Shown in pieces: positions 1-7,762 of a stretch of 17,135 bases of DNA. The position numbers were made by a program, and so were the translations under genes. Every line of letters starts with the position of its first letter. Position 1 is the stretch's first letter. Location: contig DATAHN010000083.1 in assembly GCA_036263155.1 (NCBI GenBank), positions 1 to 17,135 on the forward strand, read 5' to 3'. The notes beneath the pieces were generated by a model. It was not told the DNA's origin. It worked only from the letters and a program-made list of their open reading frames with translations, and did no database searches. This DNA is from DASUBN01 sp036263155. GTDB taxonomy: Bacteria > Pseudomonadota > Gammaproteobacteria > Natronospirales > REEB76.

Positions 1-291
1 CGGCGCGGGATGGGCGAAGTCGGCGCGCTCCCCGGGTTTGGGCTGCAGGAGCTGCCAGGCGGCCTCGGACATGCCCACCTCGCCCTCGCTCAGCAGGCCG
101 CCGTGGACGATGTTGAGGGTGGCGGTGATGGTGCGCCCCGCGAGCCGGACCTCCACCCGCGAGTGCGCGGCGAAGCCTTCCGACCGGCACACCGGACAGT
201 CGGCACGCATGTACACCACCGCTTCCTGGTGGGTGTCGATGCCCAGGCGGCGGGGTGTCAGGCTGTTGTCGCGGCCGGTCCTGTTGTTCAT
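1..291 (-). CDS. deoA: Thymidine/AMP phosphorylase family protein, N-terminal part (runs off the window)
   Basis: An open frame of 97 codons starts at ATG 291 and is still open at base 1, so only the N-terminus is visible. The protein begins MNNRTGRDNSLTPRRLGIDT, followed by HQEAVVYMRADCPVCRSEGF, which I recognise as the N-terminal domain of the longer (about 500-residue) DeoA/AMP phosphorylase type of pyrimidine-nucleoside phosphorylase. Known members split a nucleoside or nucleoside monophosphate with phosphate to release the base. The catalytic and phosphate-binding residues lie beyond the visible part, so substrate preference (thymidine versus AMP) cannot be judged. Two cysteines form a C-P-V-C pair. 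The gene follows the lipoprotein gene by 35 bases on the same strand and may be the last visible member of the CBS-MacAB run. The ribosome site before ATG 291 is weak; GTG at 297 is an alternative start. Confidence 0.75.
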   Translation of the reverse strand, partial: MNNRTGRDNSLTPRRLGIDTHQEAVVYMRADCPVCRSEGFAAHSRVEVRLAGRTITATLNIVHGGLLSEGEVGMSEAAWQLLQPKPGERADFAHPAP

Positions 292-326
292 GTACACCGC
301 CGTTCGGGGAGGACGGCGGCGCGCGG

Positions 327-707
327 TCAGTGCGGCTTGCCGTCGGCTCCATCATAGCCGCAGAACACGTAGTCGTTGCCGAACTGCGGCTCCAGCCGGC
401 AGTGGAAATGCTCCCGGTCCACCGGCCGGTACTGCGGTTCCGGCAGGGCCATGGTGCCGCCGGGGCCGCCCAGCGCCGGCTGCGAGGCCTGCCGCATCAT
501 CTGCTCCGACCTCCACTGGCGGTAGGCCCGGCTGTTCACCAGGTTCCAGCGGCACTGCACGTAGCCCGGGTCGGGGTAGTTCAGGCCGTGCTCGGCGCAG
601 TACTCGTGGTCCAGCCGGTTGTCCGACAGCTCGGCCGCGTGTCCGCCGCCGAAGCTCGCGCAGCCCGCGAGGCAGAACAGGAGGCAGGGAATCCAGCAGG
701 CTTTCAT
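327..707 (-). CDS. Small cysteine-rich lipoprotein, unknown function
   Basis: A 126-residue protein with a short signal sequence ending in the lipobox L13-A14-G15-C16, so it is predicted to be lipidated on Cys16 and anchored in the envelope. There is no Asp at +2 of the mature protein, which in enterobacteria would favour the outer membrane. The mature part has four further cysteines (37, 52, 103, 116), possibly two disulfides, and many aromatic residues. I do not recognise a family. The start is supported by AAGGAG seven bases before the ATG. It follows the MacB-like permease gene by 18 bases on the same strand, which suggests co-transcription and perhaps an accessory role at the outer membrane for the exporter. 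That role is inference. Confidence 0.8.
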   Translation of the reverse strand: MKACWIPCLLFCLAGCASFGGGHAAELSDNRLDHEYCAEHGLNYPDPGYVQCRWNLVNSRAYRQWRSEQMMRQASQPALGGPGGTMALPEPQYRPVDREHFHCRLEPQFGNDYVFCGYDGADGKPH

Positions 708-725
708 GACATCGCTCCTTGTGCG

Positions 726-1934
726 CTACTCGTGTCGTAGCGCTTCGATGGGATTGAGGCGCGCCGCGCGGCGCGCCGGGAAGAATCCGAACAGGATGCC
801 CACCGCCGCGGCGAAGGTGAAGGCCAGCAGCACCACGCCGGGGCGGAACACGAACGGCACGCCGAGGGCGCGGGCACCTGCGGTGCCGGCCGCGAGTCCC
901 AGCACCACGCCGAACACGCCCCCCAGGGACGCGAGCACGATCGCCTCCACCAGGAACTGGCTCAGCACGTCGCGCTCGTAGGCGCCCACCGCGAGCCGGA
1001 TGCCGATCTCACGGGTGCGCTCCGTGACCGAGACCAGCATGATGTTCATGATGCCGATGCCGCCCACCAGCAGCGAGATGCCCGCCACCGCGCCCAAGAG
1101 CAGCGTCAGCACCCGCGTGGTCCCGGTGAGCATGCTCACAAGCTCCTGCATGTCCATCACGAAGAAGTCGTCGTCCTTGCCCGGCGCGATGTGGCGCCGT
1201 TCGCGGAACAGCGCCTGCAGGTCGCTCTTCACCTTGGTGGTGGAGACCCCGTCGCGTGCCGAAACCAGGATGCCGCCCACGTCGGTGTTGCCGGCGATGC
1301 GCCGCTGGAACGTGCGCAGCGGCACCAGCACGTAGTCGTCCTGGTCTGCGCCGAAGCCGGTCTGGCCCTTGGGCTGGATCACGCCGACCACCCGGCACGA
1401 CAGGTTCTGCAGCCTGACGTCGCTGCCCGCCGCCTGCTGCCGCCCGAACAGCTTCTGATGCACGGTATCGCCCAGCAGGCACACGTTGCTGCCGGCCCTT
1501 TCCTCGTTGGGTGTGAAGGTTCGGCCTTCCGCCAGGGCGAGGTCCCGTATCCTGAGATAGTCGCTGGTGGTGCCCACCAGCACCGTGGACCAGTTGCTGT
1601 TGCCGTAGATCGCCTGGGTCATGCTGGTGGCGAAGGGCGTCACCGCCTTCAGGCCGCCGACCTGGTTCGCCACCGCATCCACGTCCGCCTGCTTGAACAT
1701 CGGCGCCGTGAGGCTCATGCCGCCGCCGCGCATGCCCTGTCCGGGCCGCACCTGCAGCATGTTGCTTCCCAGGCCGGCGATGTCGGCAGTGACCTTGGCG
1801 GTGGCGCCGCTGCCGAGCGTCACCATGGCGATCACCGCGCCCACGCCGATCACGATGCCGAGGGTGGTCAGCGAGGAGCGCAGCACGTTGCGCCGGATGG
1901 CGCGCAGCGCGAGTTGCACGGCGTTCCAGAGCAT
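726..1934 (-). CDS. MacB/FtsX-type ABC transporter permease
   Basis: A 402-residue permease of the MacB type. It has one N-terminal membrane segment (about residues 19-42), a large periplasmic MacB_PCD-like domain (about 45-265), then three membrane segments (about 274-300, 325-350, 363-388), the FtsX layout. The stretch GGIGIMNIMLVSVTERTREI (about 292-311) is the typical cytoplasmic coupling region, and the end NPIEALRHE is typical of the family. In MacB-type systems ATP hydrolysis in the cytoplasm drives periplasmic movements that push substrate through MacA and an outer-membrane channel instead of carrying it across the inner membrane. Unlike E. coli MacB, ATPase and permease are separate genes here. 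Its ATG overlaps the ATPase stop by one base (TGATG). Substrate unknown; no TolC-like channel gene in the window. Confidence 0.93.
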   Translation of the reverse strand: MLWNAVQLALRAIRRNVLRSSLTTLGIVIGVGAVIAMVTLGSGATAKVTADIAGLGSNMLQVRPGQGMRGGGMSLTAPMFKQADVDAVANQVGGLKAVTPFATSMTQAIYGNSNWSTVLVGTTSDYLRIRDLALAEGRTFTPNEERAGSNVCLLGDTVHQKLFGRQQAAGSDVRLQNLSCRVVGVIQPKGQTGFGADQDDYVLVPLRTFQRRIAGNTDVGGILVSARDGVSTTKVKSDLQALFRERRHIAPGKDDDFFVMDMQELVSMLTGTTRVLTLLLGAVAGISLLVGGIGIMNIMLVSVTERTREIGIRLAVGAYERDVLSQFLVEAIVLASLGGVFGVVLGLAAGTAGARALGVPFVFRPGVVLLAFTFAAAVGILFGFFPARRAARLNPIEALRHE

Positions 1935-2644
1935 CAGGCGGCCTCCCGGTGGTTCTGCCGGTCGTCCTCGATGAGCCCGTCCCGGAAGCGCACCACGCGG
2001 CCCGCATAGGCCGCCATGTCGGGCTCGTGGGTGACCATCACGATGGTGAGGCTGCGCTCGCGGTTGAAGCGCGTCAGCAGCTCCATGATCTCGCGGCTGC
2101 GCGCGGTGTCCAGGTTGCCGGTGGGCTCGTCCGCCAACAGCACGGCCGGGTGCGTCACCACGGCGCGGGCGATGGCCACCCGCTGCTGCTGTCCGCCCGA
2201 CAGCTCCGCCGGGGTATGCCGGCCCCAGTCCTCCAGCGCCACGCCGGCGAGCGCCTCTAGCGCCCGCGCGCGGCGCTCGCCCGTCGGCAGGCCTTGGTAG
2301 ATGAGCGGCAGCTCCACGTTCTCCAGCGCCGAGGTGCGGTTCAGCAGGTTGTAACCCTGGAACACGAAGCCGAGCTGGTGGCGCCTGAGCAGCGCGCGCT
2401 GGTTGGAGTTCAGGGTGCCCACGTCCACACCCTCGAACAGGTAGTGACCCGAAGTGGGAACATCCAGGCAGCCCAGGATGTTCATGCAGGTGGACTTGCC
2501 GCAGCCGCTCGGTCCCATCACCGCCACGAACTCGCCGGCGCGGATGGAGAGGTCGATGCCCCGCAGCGCCGGCATGGCCGCCTGTCCCGTGCCATAGACC
2601 TTGGTGACGCCGCGCAGCTCGATCAGGGGCGCGGCTGCGCTCAT
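1934..2644 (-). CDS. MacB/LolD-type ABC transporter ATP-binding protein
   Basis: A complete 236-residue ATPase. Walker A is GPSGCGKST at residues 44-52, the signature is LSGGQQQR near 148, Walker B is VLLADEPTGNLD near 167-178, and the switch histidine lies in MVTHEPD. The short form and the DEPTGNLD sequence fit the MacB/LolD/FtsE group. It should dimerise under the FtsX-type permease encoded next and energise the MacA-MacB-like export complex. The start overlaps the end of the membrane fusion protein gene by four bases (ATGA) and the stop overlaps the permease start by one base, so translation of the three subunits is probably coupled. Confidence 0.95.
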   Translation of the reverse strand: MSAAAPLIELRGVTKVYGTGQAAMPALRGIDLSIRAGEFVAVMGPSGCGKSTCMNILGCLDVPTSGHYLFEGVDVGTLNSNQRALLRRHQLGFVFQGYNLLNRTSALENVELPLIYQGLPTGERRARALEALAGVALEDWGRHTPAELSGGQQQRVAIARAVVTHPAVLLADEPTGNLDTARSREIMELLTRFNRERSLTIVMVTHEPDMAAYAGRVVRFRDGLIEDDRQNHREAA

Positions 2645-3927
2645 TTCTTGGCCGCCGTCATGTCCGTGATCACCTGCATGCCGGGCTCGAGGCCGCCGGA
2701 CAGCACCTGGGTGCGGCTGCCGTCGCTGGCGCCGATGACGATGCGGACTGAAGTGGGCTGTCCGTCGCGCAGGACCCAGATGTCACGCTCCGTGCTGGTG
2801 GGCGCGCGCGTCACCTGCAGCAGGGAGCGCGGCGGATGCGGCAGCAGGCTGCCCACCAACCCGTGGGATCCTTCCTCCGTCTCCGGCGGCTGGAAGCGCA
2901 GCGCCGTGTTCGGTACCAGCAGTGCGTCCTGGATCTTCTTCACGGTGATGGTGGCAGTGGCGGTCATGCCGGGGCGCAGCAGCAGCTCATGGTTGTCCAC
3001 CATCAGCACCGCCTGGTAGGTGACCACGCCCTGGATGGTCTTGGGTCCGAAGCGCACCTGGGTGAGCTTGGCCGGGAAACTGCGATCGGGATAGGCGTCG
3101 ACGCTGAAGCTCGCCGGCTCCCCCTCCTTCACCGAACCGATGTCCGCCTCGTCCACGTCCACGTCCAGTTCCATGTGGGCGAGGTCCTGCGCCAGCGTGA
3201 ACAATACCGGCGACTGGAACGCCGCAGTCACGGTCTGGCCGGGTTCTGCGGCACGCGTGAGCACGATGCCGTCGATGGGAGAGCGGATCACGGCCTTGGA
3301 TAGGTCGGTCTCGGCGACCTTGAGCGCCGCCCCGGCCCGCTCGGCCTCCGCCACTGCGGCCGCCAGCGCCGCCCGCGCCCGGTCCAGCGCGGCGCGCGCC
3401 TCATCCTCGGCCTCCTGGGAACAGAGGCCCTTCGCGTGCAGCGTGCTGCAGCGCCAGAGCGCGAGTTCGTCCATCTTCACCACGGCCTGGGCGTCGGTGG
3501 TGTGGGCATCCGCGGCGTTGCGGGCGGCGCGCGCCTGGGCCGCGGAGGCGGAGAGCTTGTCGGTGTTGATGCGGGCCAGCACCTGGCCGGCACGCACCCG
3601 GGTGTTGTAGTCGGCCTCCACATGCTCGATGGTGCCGGAGACCTCGCTACCGATGTCCACCTGGGTCACTGGCGCGAGCTGGCCCGTGGCCGTGACCGTC
3701 ACCGTGAGCGGGCCGTGGACTGCCGCCGTGGTGCTGTACGTGTAAGCAGGTTGCCTCCCGCGCAGCATGAGATAGGCGGCGGTCGCGGCCACGAGTGCCA
3801 TCAGCACAGCGCCGGCCGCGATCCTTAGCCTGCGCCGCCGGCGCGCGGCGGTGTCTGCCGTGAATGCCTCTCCGCTGTGCTCATCCTGCGGGGCGGGCGG
3901 CGTGGATTCCTGCAGCAAGGTCTGCAT
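2641..3927 (-). CDS. macA: MacA-like periplasmic membrane fusion protein (HlyD/RND-MFP family)
   Basis: A 428-residue adaptor protein. A basic N-terminus (RRRRRLR near 29-35) precedes one membrane anchor (about 37-55). A split lipoyl domain follows (about 85-125 and 213-245, with the typical IRSPIDGIV), flanking a helical hairpin (about 126-210), then beta-barrel and membrane-proximal domains. This is the order in MacA, which links MacB to an outer-membrane channel. The hairpin carries two cysteines, 160 and 169, near its tip, where MacA proteins usually have none that I recall. Its ATG follows the flavodoxin-like gene stop after a single base, and its end overlaps the ATPase gene by four bases. 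The symbol reflects family resemblance; the exported substrate is unknown. Confidence 0.9.
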   Translation of the reverse strand: MQTLLQESTPPAPQDEHSGEAFTADTAARRRRRLRIAAGAVLMALVAATAAYLMLRGRQPAYTYSTTAAVHGPLTVTVTATGQLAPVTQVDIGSEVSGTIEHVEADYNTRVRAGQVLARINTDKLSASAAQARAARNAADAHTTDAQAVVKMDELALWRCSTLHAKGLCSQEAEDEARAALDRARAALAAAVAEAERAGAALKVAETDLSKAVIRSPIDGIVLTRAAEPGQTVTAAFQSPVLFTLAQDLAHMELDVDVDEADIGSVKEGEPASFSVDAYPDRSFPAKLTQVRFGPKTIQGVVTYQAVLMVDNHELLLRPGMTATATITVKKIQDALLVPNTALRFQPPETEEGSHGLVGSLLPHPPRSLLQVTRAPTSTERDIWVLRDGQPTSVRIVIGASDGSRTQVLSGGLEPGMQVITDMTAAKK

Positions 3928-3928
3928 A

Positions 3929-4402
3929 TCAGGCCTTCACCGCGGCAAGGAACGCATCCAGCCGGCGGCGGTAGTCCGCCTGCTCCAGCTCCTGGGAGGT
4001 GACGCCGAGGCTTGCCTTCAGCGTCGTGCCCGCCAGGCGTGCGGCTTGCTGCGCGGCGTTCTCGACGCCGCGTCCGCCGTAGGTGCATACGTAGGCCAGC
4101 GATTTCATCTCGCCGCGGTGGCGCGCGGCATAGCTCTGCATGGGCGCCGCCAGGCGTTCCATCCAGACCGGCGCCGCCAGCACCACGGTGTCGTAGCCTT
4201 CGAGACGCCTCTCGTCTCCCACGATCGGCGGCCGGCGGTTGAGCATCACGTCCAGCACGCAGCGCAGCGCACCGAAGGCTCCGTCACGCGGATGCAGGTC
4301 GCGAATGTCCTGACGGTCCCAGCCGGTCATGCCCACGATCTCCTGCACCAGGGAGGCGGTGTAGCCGGAACGCGAATAGCAGACCACCAGCACCCGGCTC
4401 AT
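3929..4402 (-). CDS. Flavodoxin-like protein
   Basis: A 157-residue soluble protein with the flavodoxin fold pattern. A first beta strand, VLVVCY, leads into the FMN phosphate-binding loop S10-R-S-G-Y-T15. APVWMERLAAPMQSY (about 77-91) matches the second flavin loop, and TYGGRG near 107-112 the third. Length fits a short-chain flavodoxin-like domain. Family members bind FMN and act as electron carriers or small NAD(P)H-linked reductases, so partners cannot be read from sequence. The ATG overlaps the stop of the CBS gene (ATGA), and the MacA-like gene begins one base after its own stop. Why a flavoprotein is co-translated with an exporter adaptor is unclear. Confidence 0.83.
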   Translation of the reverse strand: MSRVLVVCYSRSGYTASLVQEIVGMTGWDRQDIRDLHPRDGAFGALRCVLDVMLNRRPPIVGDERRLEGYDTVVLAAPVWMERLAAPMQSYAARHRGEMKSLAYVCTYGGRGVENAAQQAARLAGTTLKASLGVTSQELEQADYRRRLDAFLAAVKA

Positions 4403-4848
4403 GCGCGGGACTCCGCTTCCTGGCGGCGCTGCTCGCCGACAATCGCGGCCACGGTGCCTAGGTTGGAGGCCATGAGTTGCAGCACGTCGTCGAGGGCGAA
4501 GATGCCGATCAGGTTGCGGCGCCTGTCCACCACCGGCACCCGCCGCACGCCCAGTTCGCGCATCGCGTCCAGGGTGTCCTGGATCTCGTCCTCCTCGGAG
4601 GCCACCAGGGGATCCTGGCTCATGATGTCGGCGACGGTGAGCCCGTTCGGGTCCACCCCCTTGGCCACCACCTCAACCACGATGTCACGGTCCGTGACGA
4701 TGCCCACCGGCACACGGTCGGGATCGCCAGACGCGGTCACCACCAGGTTGCCCACGTGGTACTTGCGCATCAGTTCCGCGCCGCGCTGCGCCGTCTCATC
4801 CGCGGTGATGTAGATCACCACCCGGTTGCATACGTCTCCGATGTTCAT
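4399..4848 (-). CDS. CBS-pair domain protein
   Basis: A 149-residue protein made almost wholly of two CBS motifs (about residues 7-62 and 74-129). Repeated landmarks are VGNLVV...VGIVTDRDI in the first and GVRRVPVVD...IGIFALDDV in the second. Such pairs bind adenosine nucleotides and usually serve as energy-state sensors. The start is placed at ATG 4848 because GAGG lies eight bases upstream; an in-frame ATG at 4884 would add 12 atypical residues and coincides with the predicted transcription start from the FNR-like box at 4919-4932. It is the first gene of the CBS-flavodoxin-MacAB run and overlaps the next gene by four bases. Stand-alone CBS proteins are often found among anaerobically induced genes, which fits the promoter. 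Confidence 0.88.
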   Translation of the reverse strand: MNIGDVCNRVVIYITADETAQRGAELMRKYHVGNLVVTASGDPDRVPVGIVTDRDIVVEVVAKGVDPNGLTVADIMSQDPLVASEEDEIQDTLDAMRELGVRRVPVVDRRRNLIGIFALDDVLQLMASNLGTVAAIVGEQRRQEAESRA

Positions 4849-4918
4849 GGCTGCGCCCTCATGGAAGCCGCGATGCGGCTGCATGGGGCTAAGGTAGGCT
4901 CCCGCCGGCCCGGGTGCC

Positions 4919-4932
4919 TTGATCTGGGTCAG
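4919..4932 (-). promoter_or_regulatory. FNR/ANR/DNR-like box before the CBS-MacAB run
   Basis: On the plus strand the 14-mer reads TTGATCTGGGTCAG; in the direction of transcription CTGACCCAGATCAA. It matches TTGAT-N4-ATCAA at 8 of 10 defined bases. On the minus strand the hexamer TACCTT at 4896-4891 lies exactly where a -10 element belongs if the box is centred at -41.5. That would start the transcript near 4884, about 36 bases before the CBS start codon. The box lies directly against the stop codon of the upstream acyl-CoA synthetase gene. Binding by an FNR-family protein is inferred from sequence only. Confidence 0.6.
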
Positions 4933-7623
4933 CTACGGGGCGCCCCGGCGCAGGGGCAGGCTGACCCGCACCACCCCCGGCTGGTCCGGCAGGACGGCCT
5001 CCCGGAAACCCAGCTTCCGGCACAGGCCGCGCATGGCAGCGTTGTCCGCCAGCACCACCCCGAACAGCTCGCCGATGCCCTCGCCGCGCGCGTAGTCGGC
5101 GAGGCGCTGCAGCATCTGCGAGCCCAGTCCCCGGCGCGCATAGGCCTGGCGCACCAGCAGCGCGAACTCCGCGTGTTCCCGCCCGGGATCGGCCGCGAGC
5201 CGCGCCACGCCCTCGATCCCGGCGGTGCCGGGCGCGCCCGGCCCGGTCAGCACCAGCGCCATCTCCCGGTCGTAGTCGATCTGGGTGAGCCGCGCCGCCA
5301 GCGTGTGGGGGAAGGCCTTCATGGGCACATGGAAGCGCTGGCGCACCTCCTCCGGCGTCAGCAGCTCGAAGGTGCGGGCCAGGGCCGGCTCGTCCTCCGG
5401 CACGATCGGCCGCAGCCGGAAGCGCTCGCCGTCGCGCGCGGTCAGCGTCTGCTCCAGTTGCCGCGGATAGGGGCGGATCGCAAGGCGCGCGCTGCCGGGT
5501 GCGCCCGCCGGCCCGAGCTTGACCCGCGCGTCCAGCGCCAGCACTCCGGTGGAGTCCGCGAGCAGCGGGTTGATGTCCAGTTCCGCCACCTCCGGCAGGT
5601 CTGCCGCGAGCTGCGCGAGCTTCACCAGCGTCAGCGCCACCGCGTCCAGGTCTGCCGGCGGTCGGTCGCGGTAGCCCTCGAGCAACTTATACACCCGCGT
5701 GCCGCGCATGAGCTCGCGCGCCAGGTGCAGGTTGAGGGGCGGCAGACCCAGGGACTTGTCGTCGAGCACTTCCACCGCGGTGCCGCCCTGGCCGAACAGG
5801 ATCACGGGGCCGAACTGCCGGTCGCTGACGATGCCGGCGATGAGCTCCTGCGCCTGCGGGCGCTTCACCATCGCCTGCACCGAGAAGCCGGCGAGCCGCG
5901 CCTCGGGATGGCTGCGCTGCAATGCCTCGCGCATGCCGCGCGCGGCCGCGCGCACGGCGTCTGCGTCCGGCAGGTCCAGCATCACGCCGCCCACGTCGGA
6001 CTTGTGGGTGATGTCAGGCGACACGATCTTGAGCGCATAGGGTCCGGAGAACTTGCGCGCCGCCTCCGCGGCGGCATCCGGGTCCCGCGCGAGACGCGTC
6101 GGTAGCGTCGGGATCGCGTAAGCCGCCAGCAGCTCCTTGGATTCCACCTCCGAGAGCCAGGCGCGTCCCTCCGCGAGCGCCGCCTGCAGCACGCGTCTCG
6201 CGCCCGCCGTGTCCGGCTCGAACTCCGCCGGCAACGACGGCGGCGTCTGCATCAGCATCTCCTGGTTGCGCCTGTAGTCCGCGAGGTACATGAAGGCCCG
6301 CACCGCCTGCTCCGGCGTCTCGAAGTTCGGCACGCCGCGGCTGGACAGCACGCGCCGTGCCTCCATCACCGATTCGCCGCCCACCCAGCTCGCCAGGATC
6401 GCCGGGCCTTGCTGCGCTGCGGCCATGTCCGCCACCGCCGCCGCGGCCTCGCCGGGATCACTCACCCCGGTAGGGCAGTAGAGCGCCAGCACCGCGTCCA
6501 CTTCCGGCGTCGCCGCCAGCGCCTGCAGCGCCGCGCGGTAGCGCGCGCCGTCCGCATCGCCGATGATGTCCACGGGATTGGCGCGCGACCAGGTGGCGGG
6601 CAGCGACGCATCCAGCGCCGCGAGCGTCGTGCCCGGCAGCGCGGCCAGCCGGCCGCCGCATTCCATGAGCGCGTCCGTCGCCATCACCCCCATGCCGCCG
6701 CCGTTGGTGAGGATCGCGAGGCGGTCCCCGCGCGGCGGCTCCTTCAGCGTCAGTACGTCCACCGCGTCGAACAGCGCCGCCAGGTCCGGTACCCGCAGCA
6801 TGCCGGCGCGGCGGAATGCCGCGTCGTACACCGCATCCGCGCCGGCCAGCGCGCCGGTGTGGGTCGCGGCGGCCCGCGCCGCCGCCTCGTGCCGGCCGCT
6901 CTTCACCACGATCACCGGCTTGATGCGCGCGGCGGCGCGCGCGGCGGACATGAACTTGCGCGTGTGCACCACGCCCTCGATGTACAGCAGGATCGCCCGG
7001 GTGCCGCCATCGCCCGCCAGGTAGTCCAGCAGGTCCGCGAAGTCCACGTCCGCCATGTCGCCCAGCGAGATCATGTGCGAGAAGCCGATGCCGCGCGGCT
7101 GTGCCCAGTCCAGCACCGCGGTGAGCAGCGCCCCCGACTGGGTGATGAACGCGGTGTGGCCCGGCCGCGCCGCGCTGCGGCTGAAGCTCGCGTTCAGGCC
7201 GCGCCCCGGGATCAGCATGCCGATGCAGTTCGGCCCGATGATGCGCAGCCCGAAGGGGCGCGCCGCGTCCAGCATCGCCTGCTGCAGGGCCTCGCCCGCA
7301 CCGGCGCGCTCACCGAAACCGGCGCTCACCACGATCGCGGCGCGCGTGCCGCGCGCCCCGAGCTCATGCACCAGTCCCGGCACGATGCCGGCGGGCGTGC
7401 AGATCACCGCAAGATCCGGCACCTCCGGCAGCGAGGCCACGTCCGGCCAGCAGGGCCGGCCTTCGATGGCCGTGTGCTTGGGATTGACGAGATAGACGGG
7501 CCCCTGGAACTGCTCGGCCAGGTTGCGGGCCAGCACGTAGCCCACCTTCGCGGGATGGGTGCTGGCTCCCACCAAGGCCACGCTGCGGGGCTGCAGCAGG
7601 CAGGCCAGGTTGCGCGTGGTCAC
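4933..7623 (-). CDS. Acyl-CoA synthetase (NDP-forming)/GNAT acetyltransferase fusion, Pat/PatZ type
   Basis: An 896-residue multidomain protein, close in size and layout to E. coli PatZ (YfiQ/Pka). In order: CoA-binding Rossmann domain (about 8-100, with SVALVGAS), ligase domain with the second CoA-ligase region (about 150-290), a middle ligase domain (300-455), an ATP-grasp domain (about 485-705, with GGVMLDL and ELDINPLLAD), and a C-terminal GNAT domain (about 733-885, with acetyl-CoA loop RRGLGS at 830-835). His255 in THTGALAG aligns with the phosphorylated histidine of ADP-forming acetyl-CoA synthetases. The protein may therefore retain synthetase chemistry besides lysine acetylation of enzymes such as acetyl-CoA synthetase. 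The GTG start is supported by AAGGAG nine bases upstream. It is divergent from the UspE-like gene. Confidence 0.9.
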   Translation of the reverse strand: MTTRNLACLLQPRSVALVGASTHPAKVGYVLARNLAEQFQGPVYLVNPKHTAIEGRPCWPDVASLPEVPDLAVICTPAGIVPGLVHELGARGTRAAIVVSAGFGERAGAGEALQQAMLDAARPFGLRIIGPNCIGMLIPGRGLNASFSRSAARPGHTAFITQSGALLTAVLDWAQPRGIGFSHMISLGDMADVDFADLLDYLAGDGGTRAILLYIEGVVHTRKFMSAARAAARIKPVIVVKSGRHEAAARAAATHTGALAGADAVYDAAFRRAGMLRVPDLAALFDAVDVLTLKEPPRGDRLAILTNGGGMGVMATDALMECGGRLAALPGTTLAALDASLPATWSRANPVDIIGDADGARYRAALQALAATPEVDAVLALYCPTGVSDPGEAAAAVADMAAAQQGPAILASWVGGESVMEARRVLSSRGVPNFETPEQAVRAFMYLADYRRNQEMLMQTPPSLPAEFEPDTAGARRVLQAALAEGRAWLSEVESKELLAAYAIPTLPTRLARDPDAAAEAARKFSGPYALKIVSPDITHKSDVGGVMLDLPDADAVRAAARGMREALQRSHPEARLAGFSVQAMVKRPQAQELIAGIVSDRQFGPVILFGQGGTAVEVLDDKSLGLPPLNLHLARELMRGTRVYKLLEGYRDRPPADLDAVALTLVKLAQLAADLPEVAELDINPLLADSTGVLALDARVKLGPAGAPGSARLAIRPYPRQLEQTLTARDGERFRLRPIVPEDEPALARTFELLTPEEVRQRFHVPMKAFPHTLAARLTQIDYDREMALVLTGPGAPGTAGIEGVARLAADPGREHAEFALLVRQAYARRGLGSQMLQRLADYARGEGIGELFGVVLADNAAMRGLCRKLGFREAVLPDQPGVVRVSLPLRRGAP

Positions 7624-7689
7624 GTCCCAAGTCTCCTTTTCCGACGCTTAATCCTACGCCGCCGGCGGGCCGCACCGGGGCCGGTTCCC

Positions 7690-7703
7690 TTGACCTAGAT
7701 CAT
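7690..7703 (+). promoter_or_regulatory. FNR/ANR/DNR-like box before the usp-cyd run
   Basis: TTGACCTAGATCAT matches TTGAT-N4-ATCAA at 8 of 10 bases and differs at one base from the reverse complement of the box before nirK (15374-15387). It lies in the 139-base gap between the divergent GNAT-fusion and UspE-like genes. For rightward transcription the class II -10 position falls on CAAGCT (7726-7731), which keeps only A2 and T6. Expected start is near 7738, 25 bases before ATG 7763. For leftward transcription no -10 lies at that spacing; TAGGAT at 7656-7651 is about one helical turn further away. Rightward control is favoured. Confidence 0.62.
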
Positions 7704-7762
7704 CGCCTGCCGGGCCGCCGGGGCCCAAGCTGGCAGCGTCTGAACCTGGTATGGAGCGCCTC

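Noticed and set aside
297..319. Possible hairpin CCGCCGT/ACGGCGG between the lipoprotein and deoA-like genes
   Set aside because: Seven pairs with a nine-base loop and no T-run; such repeats are expected by chance in this GC-rich DNA, and it overlaps the probable ribosome site of the next gene.
4477..7698. Long plus-strand open frames opposite the CBS and acyl-CoA synthetase fusion genes
   Set aside because: They contain Arg/His/Gln-rich sequence without recognisable domains, and the minus-strand genes have clear motifs and ribosome sites.
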